Assembly: GCF_018998565.1 (NCBI RefSeq)
Contig: NZ_JAHNZO010000002.1
Coordinates: 248,001-312,000, forward strand
Length of the DNA stretch: 64,000 bases
Direction: 5' to 3'
Origin: Paenibacillus oleatilyticus
Lineage (GTDB): Bacteria; Bacillota; Bacilli; Paenibacillales; NBRC-103111
Position 1 is the stretch's first letter; each line of letters starts with the position of its first letter. A program made the translations under genes and the position numbers. The notes under the pieces were generated by a model. It was not told the origin of the DNA. It ran no database searches and worked only from the letters and a program-made list of their open reading frames with translations. Positions 16,783 through 25,903 of the stretch are shown piece after piece.

Positions 16783-17784
16783 GTGAAACGGTGCACCTTA
16801 TGCGTGATGCCCGAAACCTACCCCGGAATCACGTTCGATTCCGAAGGCGTCTGCTCCTTTTGCCGCAAGCAGAGCGGGAAACAGCCCGTTCCGTCGCTCC
16901 CCAAGCTTCAGGCGAAGCTGGATGAAATCATCCGCGAATGCAAGGCGCAGAACCGGAAGTACGATGCGCTGGTTGCCTACAGCGGAGGAAAGGACAGCAC
17001 GTTCCTGATTCATACGCTCAAGGAAAAGTACGGGCTTCGCATGCTCGCTGTGACGCTCGACAACGGCTTCATGTCGGAATACTCGTTTGTGAACATGCGC
17101 AAGGTGCTGAACCGCTTGAATGTGGATCATACGATTGTCCGGCCCCGGTACGACCTGATGAAGCAAATTTTTTTGCAGAGCTCGGCGCCCGAGGTTTACC
17201 CGACCCATCTGACGCAATTCGGCAGCGGCATCTGCATCTCGTGCATCCGCATCGTGACGAACATGTGTTTGCGGGTTGCGATCGAAAAAGGAATTCCGAT
17301 GGTCATGCTGGGTAACAGCCCGGGGCAATTGATTCAATCCGAGAACGAAATCATATTTCAGGACAACAAAATTCCGTACGAGCTGCGCAAAAATTTGTTC
17401 AAGCCGCTCGCGGAGCGCGTGGGGGACGACGTGTATACGTATCTCATGCTGGATAAGGATGAATACAGAACGAACCCGTTTCCTTTTACGATCAACGCAT
17501 TCCCGATCATCGGATACCAGGAGGACGAAATTTACCGTACGATCCGGGAGCTGGGGTGGACCAAGCCGGAGGACGTCGATCCGAATTCGACGAATTGCCG
17601 GTTGAATTCGCTAGGGATCGTCAAGCACAAGCAGGTTCATCGTTTTCATCCGTACGATTTTGAAATGAGCTTGCTGGTGCGGCAGGGTATCATTACCCGG
17701 GAAGAGGCGCTGAAGCGCGTCGAGGACCCGGAGGAAAAAGCGCTGCTGCTCGCCGAGCAGGTGGAGGAGCAATTGCTGAGCTAA
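16783..17784 (+). CDS. PP-loop ATPase, N-acetyl sugar amidotransferase (WbpG/PseA) family
   Basis: 333 residues. An N-terminal zinc-type motif pair (C4xxC7 and C24xxC27) is followed by the N-type ATP pyrophosphatase loop SGGKDST (67-73) and further cysteines in GICISC (near 147). Family members adenylate a carbonyl or amide oxygen and replace it with ammonia to give an amidine (WbpG on nucleotide sugars) or act on RNA. No sugar genes are near, and an asparagine-synthetase homologue lies 1.9 kb downstream, so I infer amide or amidine formation on the peptide or a building block. The substrate is unknown. Confidence 0.8.
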   Translation: MKRCTLCVMPETYPGITFDSEGVCSFCRKQSGKQPVPSLPKLQAKLDEIIRECKAQNRKYDALVAYSGGKDSTFLIHTLKEKYGLRMLAVTLDNGFMSEYSFVNMRKVLNRLNVDHTIVRPRYDLMKQIFLQSSAPEVYPTHLTQFGSGICISCIRIVTNMCLRVAIEKGIPMVMLGNSPGQLIQSENEIIFQDNKIPYELRKNLFKPLAERVGDDVYTYLMLDKDEYRTNPFPFTINAFPIIGYQEDEIYRTIRELGWTKPEDVDPNSTNCRLNSLGIVKHKQVHRFHPYDFEMSLLVRQGIITREEALKRVEDPEEKALLLAEQVEEQLLS

Positions 17785-17820
17785 GCGTGGCCAATTCACG
17801 TTATGGGGCGGAGGCTGCTT

Positions 17821-19647
17821 ATGGCTACTCATGAGAAAATTTCCGAGCTGCTGGACGCCAATCCGGATATTTTGCGATTGCTCGTTGACAGCGAGACGTT
17901 ATCCGACGCCCGCAGCCGGATGTTCGGCTACTTGAACGAATGCGAGGACAAGGTGCGGCGAGCCGACTGCCCGCTGCATCCGCTGGAGAAGAAAAATACC
18001 CGGGACTGCATCACGGTTTTCAAAAGCATTATTTCGGAAAGCAACGAGCACAAGACGAAGCACAGCTGCCTGGACACCTTATGGAAGCTGGCTGCCGAGC
18101 ATTGGCGGCGGCAGGAGTGGCCCGAGGTGACGGATGCGTTTCTTGTGGAAATGAAGCATTTGTTCAAGGGGGTGATCGGCCTTTCGGGAATATATTCGAA
18201 ATCGGGTATTTGCAAGCGCGAGGTTCCGGCTTTCATGCATCTGGAAGGGCGCGAGGCGGCTGTCGTTCGGTCCGAGCTGCTTAACGTGAAGGCGGACCAG
18301 TATGCGGGATTTATCCGCAAGAACGGTTATAAAACCGGGCTGGACGACGAGGTCGTCCGGCGCAGACAGGAGCACCGGCAGCGAATTTTGCAGGCGCTGG
18401 GAGCGACGGAGCAGGACTGGTCGAATTACCGCTGGCAGTTCAAGCACCGCTTCCGCGATGCCGGCAAAATCGGCGAAATCATCGAGCTGACCGCCGAAGA
18501 GAAGGCATGTATCGATGCGGCGATGGCGCAGGGGATTCCTTGCGAGATTACACCGTTCTACCTGTCTTTGATGGACCCCGATCCCAAGGCGGACCGGCAT
18601 CGGCACGACCGGAGTTTGCGGGCGCAGGTCATTCCGAACCGGATCTATCTGGACAAAATGCTGGAAGCCAGGCTGCTCCCGAAGGAAGAGCTGGATTTTA
18701 TGCACGAGATGGACACCTCGCCCACCGACTTTGTGACCCGAAGATATTCGCAGATCGCGATTGTCAAGCCTTACCTATGGTGTCCGCAAATCTGTATCTA
18801 CTGCCAAAGAAACTGGGAGCTGGCGGAGGATTCCTGCGGCAAAGCCGATCCGGCGATTCATAATTTATCGGAAGCGTACGAGTGGTTCCGGGCGAACCCG
18901 GGCATTAGCGAGGTGCTCATTACGGGCGGGGACCCGCTGGCCGTCAGCAACGACAAGATCGCGTCCATTTTGCAGACCTTCGCGGAAATGAAGCACATCA
19001 AGCGCATCCGCATCGGCACGCGGACGCTTGTCACGGCGCCCATGCGCTTCGACGAGGAGCTGCTGGCGATTTTGCGGACGTATCACCGGCCTCCGGAGCA
19101 GACGATTACGCTGGTCACCCATGTGCAGCATCCGTATGAAATTTCGCAAGAAATGGCGGACGCGATGCGAAAAATCAAGACGCTCGGCATCGACGTGTAT
19201 AATCAGCAGGTGTTCACCATGCAAAATTGCCGGAAGTTCGAGACCTGCTTTTTGCGGGAATCGCTGAAGGGGATCGGCATTTCGCCCTACTATTTGTTCA
19301 ATCTGAAGGGAAAAGAGGAGACGGCGGACTTCAAGGTGCCCGTGGCCCGGCTGCTTCAGGAGCAGAAGGAGGAGGCGCGGTTAATGCCGGGGCTGGTGCG
19401 GACCGACAAACCGGTGTTTAACGTGCCTACGCTCGGGAAGAACGAGCTGAACGCTTGGCAGGACCATGAGATCATTATGATTTTGAACGACGGGAGCCGG
19501 ATTTACGAATTTTACCCTTGGGAAAAATATATGGCCCCGGTCAATACGTACGTGTACAAGGATACGCCGATATACGATTTCCTGCGCCGATTGGAAGCCT
19601 TGGGGGAAAATCCGGACGATTACAAGACGATCTGGTATTATTTCTGA
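17821..19647 (+). CDS. KamA-family radical SAM aminomutase, probably glutamate 2,3-aminomutase
   Basis: 608 residues from ATG at 17821, 9 bases after GGCGGAGG. The [4Fe-4S]/SAM motif is C321xxxC325xxC328. In an ungapped alignment with KamA around PYYLFNLKGKEE, the lysine-2,3-aminomutase residue Asp293 becomes Lys496. The second lysine-binding Asp (330) becomes Asn534, and the PLP lysine aligns with Lys540. Lys/Asn at these two sites is the reported signature of glutamate 2,3-aminomutase, so the product is predicted to be beta-glutamate. An N-terminal extension of about 170 residues beyond known aminomutases is Cys- and charge-rich and not recognised. It requires PLP, SAM and low oxygen. Confidence 0.8.
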   Translation: MATHEKISELLDANPDILRLLVDSETLSDARSRMFGYLNECEDKVRRADCPLHPLEKKNTRDCITVFKSIISESNEHKTKHSCLDTLWKLAAEHWRRQEWPEVTDAFLVEMKHLFKGVIGLSGIYSKSGICKREVPAFMHLEGREAAVVRSELLNVKADQYAGFIRKNGYKTGLDDEVVRRRQEHRQRILQALGATEQDWSNYRWQFKHRFRDAGKIGEIIELTAEEKACIDAAMAQGIPCEITPFYLSLMDPDPKADRHRHDRSLRAQVIPNRIYLDKMLEARLLPKEELDFMHEMDTSPTDFVTRRYSQIAIVKPYLWCPQICIYCQRNWELAEDSCGKADPAIHNLSEAYEWFRANPGISEVLITGGDPLAVSNDKIASILQTFAEMKHIKRIRIGTRTLVTAPMRFDEELLAILRTYHRPPEQTITLVTHVQHPYEISQEMADAMRKIKTLGIDVYNQQVFTMQNCRKFETCFLRESLKGIGISPYYLFNLKGKEETADFKVPVARLLQEQKEEARLMPGLVRTDKPVFNVPTLGKNELNAWQDHEIIMILNDGSRIYEFYPWEKYMAPVNTYVYKDTPIYDFLRRLEALGENPDDYKTIWYYF

Positions 19648-19687
19648 CTTCTGATCCGCCACACGGAACCGAAAGGAGGGAACCCCA

Positions 19688-21463
19688 ATGTGCGGCATTT
19701 GCGGAGCGTACCACTATGGGAAGGAATCGCCCGTCTCGGAAGCGGTGCTGAACCGGATGAACGAGGCGCTGGCGCATCGCGGTCCGGACGGCGAGGGCGT
19801 GTTCGTCGATACGTTTATCGGGCTCGGGCACCGGCGGCTGTCGGTCATCGATCTTCAGAACGGCAAGCAGCCGATGACGAACGAGGATCATACCGTCTGG
19901 GTCACCTACAACGGCGAGATTTACAATTTCCGCGAACTGAAGCGTGACTTGGAGAACAAGGGCCACCGTTTCGCGACGGATTGCGATACCGAGGTCATCG
20001 TGCACAGCTATGAGGAGTATGGCCCGGACTGCGTGCGCAAGTTCAACGGCATGTTTGCTTTTGCGGTCTGGGACGAGAAGACGGAGACGCTTCTTCTGGC
20101 CCGCGACCGGCTGGGGGTCAAGCCGCTCTACTACAGCTTGTCCGATAAAGCGCTGCTGTTCGCGTCGGAGGTCAAAGCGATCCTGCAGCATCCGGATATC
20201 CGGGCGGAGGCGGAACCGGCGGCGATTCCCGAATATTTATTCTGCACGGCGCTTTTGAACGGGCACACGATGTTCAAGCACATTCAATCCGTTCCGCCAG
20301 GCCATACGCTGCTGTTCCGCAACAAGACGAAGCGGCTTATTCCGTACTGGGATATCGCTTTGCGGCAGTCGGCGGAAGAGCCTCAGACGTTCGGAGATTA
20401 CAAAGAGCATACGCTCGCGCTCCTTCAAGAGTCGGTGCGCATGCGGCTGATGAGCGACGTGCCGTTCGGTTCCCTGCTCAGCGGAGGGCTGGACTCCAGC
20501 TTAATTACCGCCCTCGCTGCGGGGCATGCGTCCCACCGGCTGAAAACCTTTTCGATGGAGTACGGCAAGAACAGCGAGGTGGCCGGGGCCAACTCGGATA
20601 CGATCTACGCCCGGCTGATGGCGGACGCTTTGCAAACCGACCATAAGGAATTTATTTTCCGGCCGGAGGACTACCACGACATGCTGGAAAAGACGACCTG
20701 GCACGTGGAAAAGCCGGTCGATCTGACGACCCCTTCCGTGTACCTGCTGTATCAGAGGTTAAAAAGTGACGTCACGGTCGTCCTGTCGGGCGAAGGGTCG
20801 GATGAGCTGTTCGGCGGATATTTCTTTTTCCTGAATCACAAGCCGGCAAGCCAGCTTACGGAGTTCCCTTGGGCGCCGTATCTCCAAGAGGTGTCCGGCC
20901 TGCTGAATCCCGACGTCGCCAGACAAACCCGGTTCAGGGAGAACGTGTCCTCGGCCTTGCGCGACATGACTTCCCGGTTCGAGACGGACGACGAGCTGAA
21001 CAAAGTGCTGTACTTGTTCATCAAGCTCTATTTGCTGGAAATGCTGGAAAGGCAGGACAAAACGAGCATGGCTTGGGGCATCGAGGCGAGGGTTCCTTTT
21101 CTCGACTACCGGATCGTCGACTATGTGGCGAATATTCCTTCGGCCTACAAGCTCAAGGACGGCAAAGAGAAAATCATCCTGAAAGAAATCGCCCGAGAAC
21201 TGCTGCCGAAGGAAATTGTTGAGCGGAAAAAGCGGCCGTTCCCGTTCCCGGTCGATCCGAAATCGGTCGTCGTCCAAAAAAACATCGCCAACGAGCTGAT
21301 TCAATCGGGCAATTCCAAAATTTCCGCTTACTTCGACAAACGGGCGGCGAACGATTTTTTCAACAAAAAGAACGGGTACGAGCACATGGACAATCTGGCG
21401 ATTTTCAGAACGTCGCACGCATTGATCGCGCTGGAATGCTGGCACAAAACGTTTGGAGTGTGA
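19688..21463 (+). CDS. asnB: Asparagine synthase (glutamine-hydrolysing) homologue
   Basis: 591 residues. MCGICG at the start supplies the catalytic N-terminal Cys of a class II glutaminase; RLSVIDL and NGEIYN belong to the same domain. The C-terminal synthetase domain has the PP-loop SGGLDS (265-270) and SGEGSDELFGGY. It is complete. Within the biosynthetic run it more likely amidates a dedicated carboxylate, such as beta-glutamate made by the preceding enzyme (giving beta-glutamine) or a peptide side chain, than makes asparagine for protein synthesis. Spacing of 40 bases from the aminomutase supports linked use. The substrate is inferred. Confidence 0.87.
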   Translation: MCGICGAYHYGKESPVSEAVLNRMNEALAHRGPDGEGVFVDTFIGLGHRRLSVIDLQNGKQPMTNEDHTVWVTYNGEIYNFRELKRDLENKGHRFATDCDTEVIVHSYEEYGPDCVRKFNGMFAFAVWDEKTETLLLARDRLGVKPLYYSLSDKALLFASEVKAILQHPDIRAEAEPAAIPEYLFCTALLNGHTMFKHIQSVPPGHTLLFRNKTKRLIPYWDIALRQSAEEPQTFGDYKEHTLALLQESVRMRLMSDVPFGSLLSGGLDSSLITALAAGHASHRLKTFSMEYGKNSEVAGANSDTIYARLMADALQTDHKEFIFRPEDYHDMLEKTTWHVEKPVDLTTPSVYLLYQRLKSDVTVVLSGEGSDELFGGYFFFLNHKPASQLTEFPWAPYLQEVSGLLNPDVARQTRFRENVSSALRDMTSRFETDDELNKVLYLFIKLYLLEMLERQDKTSMAWGIEARVPFLDYRIVDYVANIPSAYKLKDGKEKIILKEIARELLPKEIVERKKRPFPFPVDPKSVVVQKNIANELIQSGNSKISAYFDKRAANDFFNKKNGYEHMDNLAIFRTSHALIALECWHKTFGV

Positions 21464-21467
21464 GGAT

Positions 21468-22628
21468 ATGGAACTGGAATACGGGGAAGTGCGGAAGGCG
21501 GTTTTTGATACGGCCGAAACGTTCATTAAGCGGAAGGTCCGGCCCATCGCCAGCGAAACGGATGAGCGCGAGCAATTTCCGCTGGACAATATTCGGGAAA
21601 TGGGACGCCTCGGTCTGCTGGGCATTCCGTATCCGAAGGAATACGGAGGTTTGGAGCTGGACTATGCGACGTATACCGGCTTCGTGAAGGAGCTGGCCAA
21701 GGCATGCGCCTCCACCGCCATGACCGTCGTCGCGCACACCAGCTTAACCTGCAACCCGGTCAGCGCCTTCGGCACGGAAGAGCAGAAAGCGCGCTATTTG
21801 CAGCCCATGCTCTCCGGGGAAAAAATCGGCGCCTTCGCGCTCACGGAGCCCGGCAGCGGGTCGGATATGTCGTCGATGCAGACGAAGGCGGTCGAGGCGG
21901 AAGATCATTATGTGCTCGACGGTTCAAAAATTTTTGTGACGAACGGCAACTACGCGGATTACTTCATCGTTCCCGCCAAGACGGCGCCGGAGAAGAAGCT
22001 GCTCGGCATCAGCGTATTTTTGCTGGAAAAAGGGATGCAGGGCCTGTCCACCTCCGGGAAAAAAGAGCGGAAGCTCGGGATGCGAAGCTCCGATACGGGC
22101 GAGCTGATTCTGGACGGCGTCAAGGTTCCGAAGACCTGCCTGATCGGACGAAAAAATTTCGGTCTGGACATCCTGCATCAGACGCTCGTCAGCGCCAGAC
22201 TGGGGATGGCGGCGATCGCCGTCGGCATCGCGGAGGAAGCGAAGCAGTACTGTATCAGCTACGTCAAGCAAAGAAAGCAGTTTGATCAATATCTTTACCA
22301 TTTTCAGTCGGTGAAAAATATGTTGGCCGATATGGAGATGAACATCAATGCCGCCGATCTGCTGCTGCAAAAAGCGGCCCGGATGAAGGACAACGGCGAG
22401 AAATATGCGAAGGAGGCGTCGGAGGCCAAGCTGTTCGCCTCGGAGGTCGCGACCCAAGTGACGAAGGATGCGATCCAGCTGTTCGGCGGGTACGGCTACT
22501 CCAGAGACCTGCCGCTCGAGCGATTTTTCCGGGATGCGAAGCTGACGGAGATCGGAGACGGAACGTCGGAAATTCAACGGTTGATCATTGCGGACGAACT
22601 CATTAAGCGAGGGAGCCGCAGCTCTTAA
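21468..22628 (+). CDS. Acyl-CoA dehydrogenase family protein with Glu-to-Asp at the base position
   Basis: 386 residues from ATG at 21468, four bases after the asnB stop. FAD-binding motifs FALTEPGSGSD and the C-terminal helix bundle are intact (FGGYGYSRD...ERFFRDAK). The catalytic base of medium/short-chain enzymes is Glu in the YEGTSEIQ motif; here the motif reads GDGTSEIQ with Asp364. The alternative glutamate used by isovaleryl-CoA dehydrogenase is also absent (SARLGMAA). It may dehydrogenate a carrier-bound acyl group or, with bifurcating Etf, reduce an enoyl thioester. EtfB/EtfA at 12837-14929 is the expected redox partner. Confidence 0.9.
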   Translation: MELEYGEVRKAVFDTAETFIKRKVRPIASETDEREQFPLDNIREMGRLGLLGIPYPKEYGGLELDYATYTGFVKELAKACASTAMTVVAHTSLTCNPVSAFGTEEQKARYLQPMLSGEKIGAFALTEPGSGSDMSSMQTKAVEAEDHYVLDGSKIFVTNGNYADYFIVPAKTAPEKKLLGISVFLLEKGMQGLSTSGKKERKLGMRSSDTGELILDGVKVPKTCLIGRKNFGLDILHQTLVSARLGMAAIAVGIAEEAKQYCISYVKQRKQFDQYLYHFQSVKNMLADMEMNINAADLLLQKAARMKDNGEKYAKEASEAKLFASEVATQVTKDAIQLFGGYGYSRDLPLERFFRDAKLTEIGDGTSEIQRLIIADELIKRGSRSS

Positions 22629-22655
22629 GGAAACCAGGACGAAAGGATGAATCTC

Positions 22656-25600
22656 ATGACGAAACGGGCAAAACGCAAGTACCCGGCGATCACGCGTCAA
22701 AGCGAGCAGCGGAGCTATCCGCTTTCCTTCCAGCAGGAGCGGGTGCTGTACCTCTCCGAGCTGCTGCCGGGCAGCACGCTGTGGAACAAAATTTCCTGCA
22801 AGCGCGTGACGGGGGACATCGATCCGGAGGCCTTGCGCCAGGCGGTGGGCGACTTGATTGGGCGGCATACGGCGCTGCGGACGAGAGTGAGCTATGAGAA
22901 CGGCGCTCCGGTTCAAACGTTCGATCAAACGCTGGAAGTTATTTTCCAACGGATCGACGGTTCGTCGGAGGAGGCGGAGGTGCAGGATGAAGCGGCGTTG
23001 CGGAAGCTGGCGGACGTGTGCCGGGAGCCGATGGATGTGAGTGGCGACCCGCTGTTCCAAGTGATCGTCGTGCCGATGGGAGGCGCGGGAGCAGCCGAAT
23101 GCCTCATCATTTTGAAGCTGCACCATATTATTTCCGACGAGACGACGTTCCAGCTCCTTTGGCACGATCTAAAAGCATTCTACAACGCGCGAATGGGTGT
23201 GACCGACGGAGAAGAGCTCAAGCCGCTCGCGGTCGATTACGCGGATTACGTGCACTGGCAGCGGGCGAATTTCGACGAGGCGCATACGCAGGAGCAGGAG
23301 GCTTATTGGCTCAAGCAGTTTCAAGGAGAGCTGCCGGTGCTTGATCTGCCGACGGATTTCCAGGAGCCTGCGCAGCTCAGCTTCCGGGGAGCGCTTGAAA
23401 TCCGGGCGCTGCCGGCTGATCTGGTGAAAAAGCTGCGGTCGCTCTGCATGCGGCATAAGGTGATTCCTTTCTCGGCGTTGCTGTGCGCTTATTACGTGCT
23501 GTTGCAGAAGTGCTCCCGCCAGCAGGACGTCGTGGTCGGGACGGTATTTTCGGGAAGGCAATACAGCTCCAGCCTGGCCCAGGCCGCCGGCTTCTTCGTC
23601 AACACCGTGGCGATTCGGATGGAGGTGGATGGGGAAGCGGCCTTTGACGAGCTGCTGAAGCGCGTGCACGACAAAGTCGACGAAGCGTACTACATGCAGG
23701 ATTATCCGTTCGAACGGCTGATCCAGAAGCTGAACCCGGAGCGGCGCAGCGTGCGCAATCCGTTATATCGCGCCATGTTCAACCTCGTCAGCTCTGCCAA
23801 GGAAAAAGCGACGTTCGCCGGTGCGGAGGAGGCTTGGGAGGAGCCGGTGCTGGATGCGACCCAGGTGGACCTGCTGCTCAACATCCATCAGCAGGATGAC
23901 GCGATGGAAATGCGGTTGGAATATAATACGGACCTGTTCCGCCGGGAAACCGTCCGGCACTTGATGGAGCTTTACGTAAACCTGCTGAGGAAGCTTGTGG
24001 AGCATCCCGAGGTGCAAGTGAAAGAGCTGGATATGCTGGACCCACAGGAGCGCAAGAAGCTGCTGAGCGAGTGGACCCGGACCGAGGCGGACTATCCCCG
24101 CGATGTTTGCGTTCACGAGCTGTTCGAAGCGCAGGCGGAGAAAACGCCGGAACGCGTCGCGCTGGCCTTCGGCGAGCGGACGATGACCTACGGGGAGCTG
24201 AACGCCCAGGCGAACCTTCTAGCCCGCACGCTGCGGGATCACGGAGTCACCGCCGAAAGCGTCGTCGGGGTGATGACGGAACGGTCGTTTGCCATGATGA
24301 TCGGCATCCTCGCGGTGCTCAAAGCCGGGGGAGCATATCTTCCCATCGATCCCGGGTTCCCGGAGGAACGCAAGCGGTTCATGCTGGAGGACAGCGGAGC
24401 CCGCGTCCTGCTTGTTCCGTCCGGCGAGGCCGAAACGGCGAAAGGCCAGCCTGTTCCGACGCTTGCGATCGATGAGAAGACCGAAGGGGATAGCTCAAAT
24501 CTCAGCCGTGTGAGCGTCCCGAGCGATCTGGCGTATATCCTGTATACGTCGGGCTCGACCGGAAAGCCCAAGGGGGTTATGGTGGAGCACGGCTCGCTCG
24601 TCAATACGCTGGCCCATTTGCAGAGATCGTTTCCTTTGGAGCAGGAAGACGCGTATCTGCTCAAAACGTCGTTTACCTTCGACGTGTCCATGAGCGAATT
24701 GTTCGGCTGCTTCTTTACGGGCGGCAAGCTCGTCATTCTGGAGCCGGGAGCCGAGAAGGAACCGGCGAGAATCATCGAGACGATCCGGCGTCATCAAGTG
24801 ACGCATATCAATTTTGCACCGTCCATGCTGCAATCGTTTATGGGTGTGGCCGAGAGCAAGGATGCTGCTCCTGCTCTGCAAAGCTTGAAATACGTGTTCG
24901 CCGCCGGAGAGGCATTAGGCACTCATACGGTCCGGAAATTTTATTCCATGGGGCTGCAGGTGCAGTTAGTCAATCTGTACGGTCCGACGGAAGCAACGAT
25001 CTATGCCACGGGCTTCGCTTTCACGGGCGGCGAAGAGCTGCACCGGGTGCCCATCGGGAAGCCGATAAGCAACATGCGGGCGTACATTGTCGACGAGCAT
25101 ATGAACTTGCAGCCGGTCGGAGTGGACGGCGAGCTCTGTCTAGCCGGGAAAGGGCTGGCGAGAGGCTATTTGAACCAGCCGGAGCTGACGGCGCACAAAT
25201 TCATAGACCATCCGTTCTGCCCGGGCGAGAAGCTGTACCGGACAGGGGATTTGGCCCGTTGGCAGGAGGATGGAAATATCGTCTTCCGGGGGCGGATCGA
25301 CCAGCAGGTCAAGCTGCGGGGCTTCCGGATCGAGCTGGAGGAAATCGAGAAGACGCTGCTGCAGCATCCGTCGGTACGGGGCGCTGCCGTTGCGGTGAAA
25401 GAAGATTCGTCCGGCCTCGAAAGTCTCGTCGCTTATGTCGTGACCGATGAGGAGAAGCCGGATGAGGAGTGGACCGGGCATCTCGGTCGTTGGCTGCCTG
25501 CCTATATGGTTCCGGCCCGCTACATGAGACTGGAAAAACTGCCTTTAAGCACGAGCGGTAAAGTGGACCGCAAAGCGCTGCCGTCGCCGGAAGCCGCCTT

Positions 25601-25874
25601 ATCGCCTCAACCGGCGGAAGAAGCACCTGTGACGGAAATCGAGAGAAAGCTGATCGAAATTACGGAAAACATCCTGAACATGCAAGGCATCGGCGTGAAC
25701 GACAATTTCTTCCGGCTGGGCGGCAATTCCTTGTTGACGATCCGGTTCGTTACCGAAATCGAGAGCGCGTTCCAGATTAGCTTGACCTTGATGGATTTTA
25801 TCGATTTGCCGGTGATTAAGGACATTGCCAAAATCATCGAGCCTATGCTTCCCAAGGCCGTACCGCAAGCTTAG
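22656..25874 (+). CDS. NRPS module 1: condensation-adenylation-carrier (C-A-T)
   Basis: 1072 residues from ATG at 22656, 9 bases after GAAAGG (an ATG at 22647 is possible; the chosen start matches that of the next NRPS). The C domain has HHIISDE from His156, with Glu instead of the usual final Gly. The A domain has YTSGSTGKPKG (630), Asp676 for the alpha-amino group and core A8/A10 motifs. The carrier Ser is 1025 in LGGNSL. My reading of the specificity residues is D-V-S-N-F-A-L-I-Y (+K), which matches no common amino-acid code I know. Beginning with a C domain, it should take an acyl starter from the stand-alone carrier at 14988. Confidence 0.93.
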   Translation: MTKRAKRKYPAITRQSEQRSYPLSFQQERVLYLSELLPGSTLWNKISCKRVTGDIDPEALRQAVGDLIGRHTALRTRVSYENGAPVQTFDQTLEVIFQRIDGSSEEAEVQDEAALRKLADVCREPMDVSGDPLFQVIVVPMGGAGAAECLIILKLHHIISDETTFQLLWHDLKAFYNARMGVTDGEELKPLAVDYADYVHWQRANFDEAHTQEQEAYWLKQFQGELPVLDLPTDFQEPAQLSFRGALEIRALPADLVKKLRSLCMRHKVIPFSALLCAYYVLLQKCSRQQDVVVGTVFSGRQYSSSLAQAAGFFVNTVAIRMEVDGEAAFDELLKRVHDKVDEAYYMQDYPFERLIQKLNPERRSVRNPLYRAMFNLVSSAKEKATFAGAEEAWEEPVLDATQVDLLLNIHQQDDAMEMRLEYNTDLFRRETVRHLMELYVNLLRKLVEHPEVQVKELDMLDPQERKKLLSEWTRTEADYPRDVCVHELFEAQAEKTPERVALAFGERTMTYGELNAQANLLARTLRDHGVTAESVVGVMTERSFAMMIGILAVLKAGGAYLPIDPGFPEERKRFMLEDSGARVLLVPSGEAETAKGQPVPTLAIDEKTEGDSSNLSRVSVPSDLAYILYTSGSTGKPKGVMVEHGSLVNTLAHLQRSFPLEQEDAYLLKTSFTFDVSMSELFGCFFTGGKLVILEPGAEKEPARIIETIRRHQVTHINFAPSMLQSFMGVAESKDAAPALQSLKYVFAAGEALGTHTVRKFYSMGLQVQLVNLYGPTEATIYATGFAFTGGEELHRVPIGKPISNMRAYIVDEHMNLQPVGVDGELCLAGKGLARGYLNQPELTAHKFIDHPFCPGEKLYRTGDLARWQEDGNIVFRGRIDQQVKLRGFRIELEEIEKTLLQHPSVRGAAVAVKEDSSGLESLVAYVVTDEEKPDEEWTGHLGRWLPAYMVPARYMRLEKLPLSTSGKVDRKALPSPEAALSPQPAEEAPVTEIERKLIEITENILNMQGIGVNDNFFRLGGNSLLTIRFVTEIESAFQISLTLMDFIDLPVIKDIAKIIEPMLPKAVPQA

Positions 25875-25903
25875 CGACAGGGAAGCGCGAAAGGTTGGTT
25901 GCT

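Noticed and set aside
17821-19647. Lysine 2,3-aminomutase (beta-lysine synthesis)
   Set aside because: Both lysine-binding aspartates are replaced (Lys496, Asn534), the pattern of the glutamate enzyme, so beta-lysine production is not favoured.
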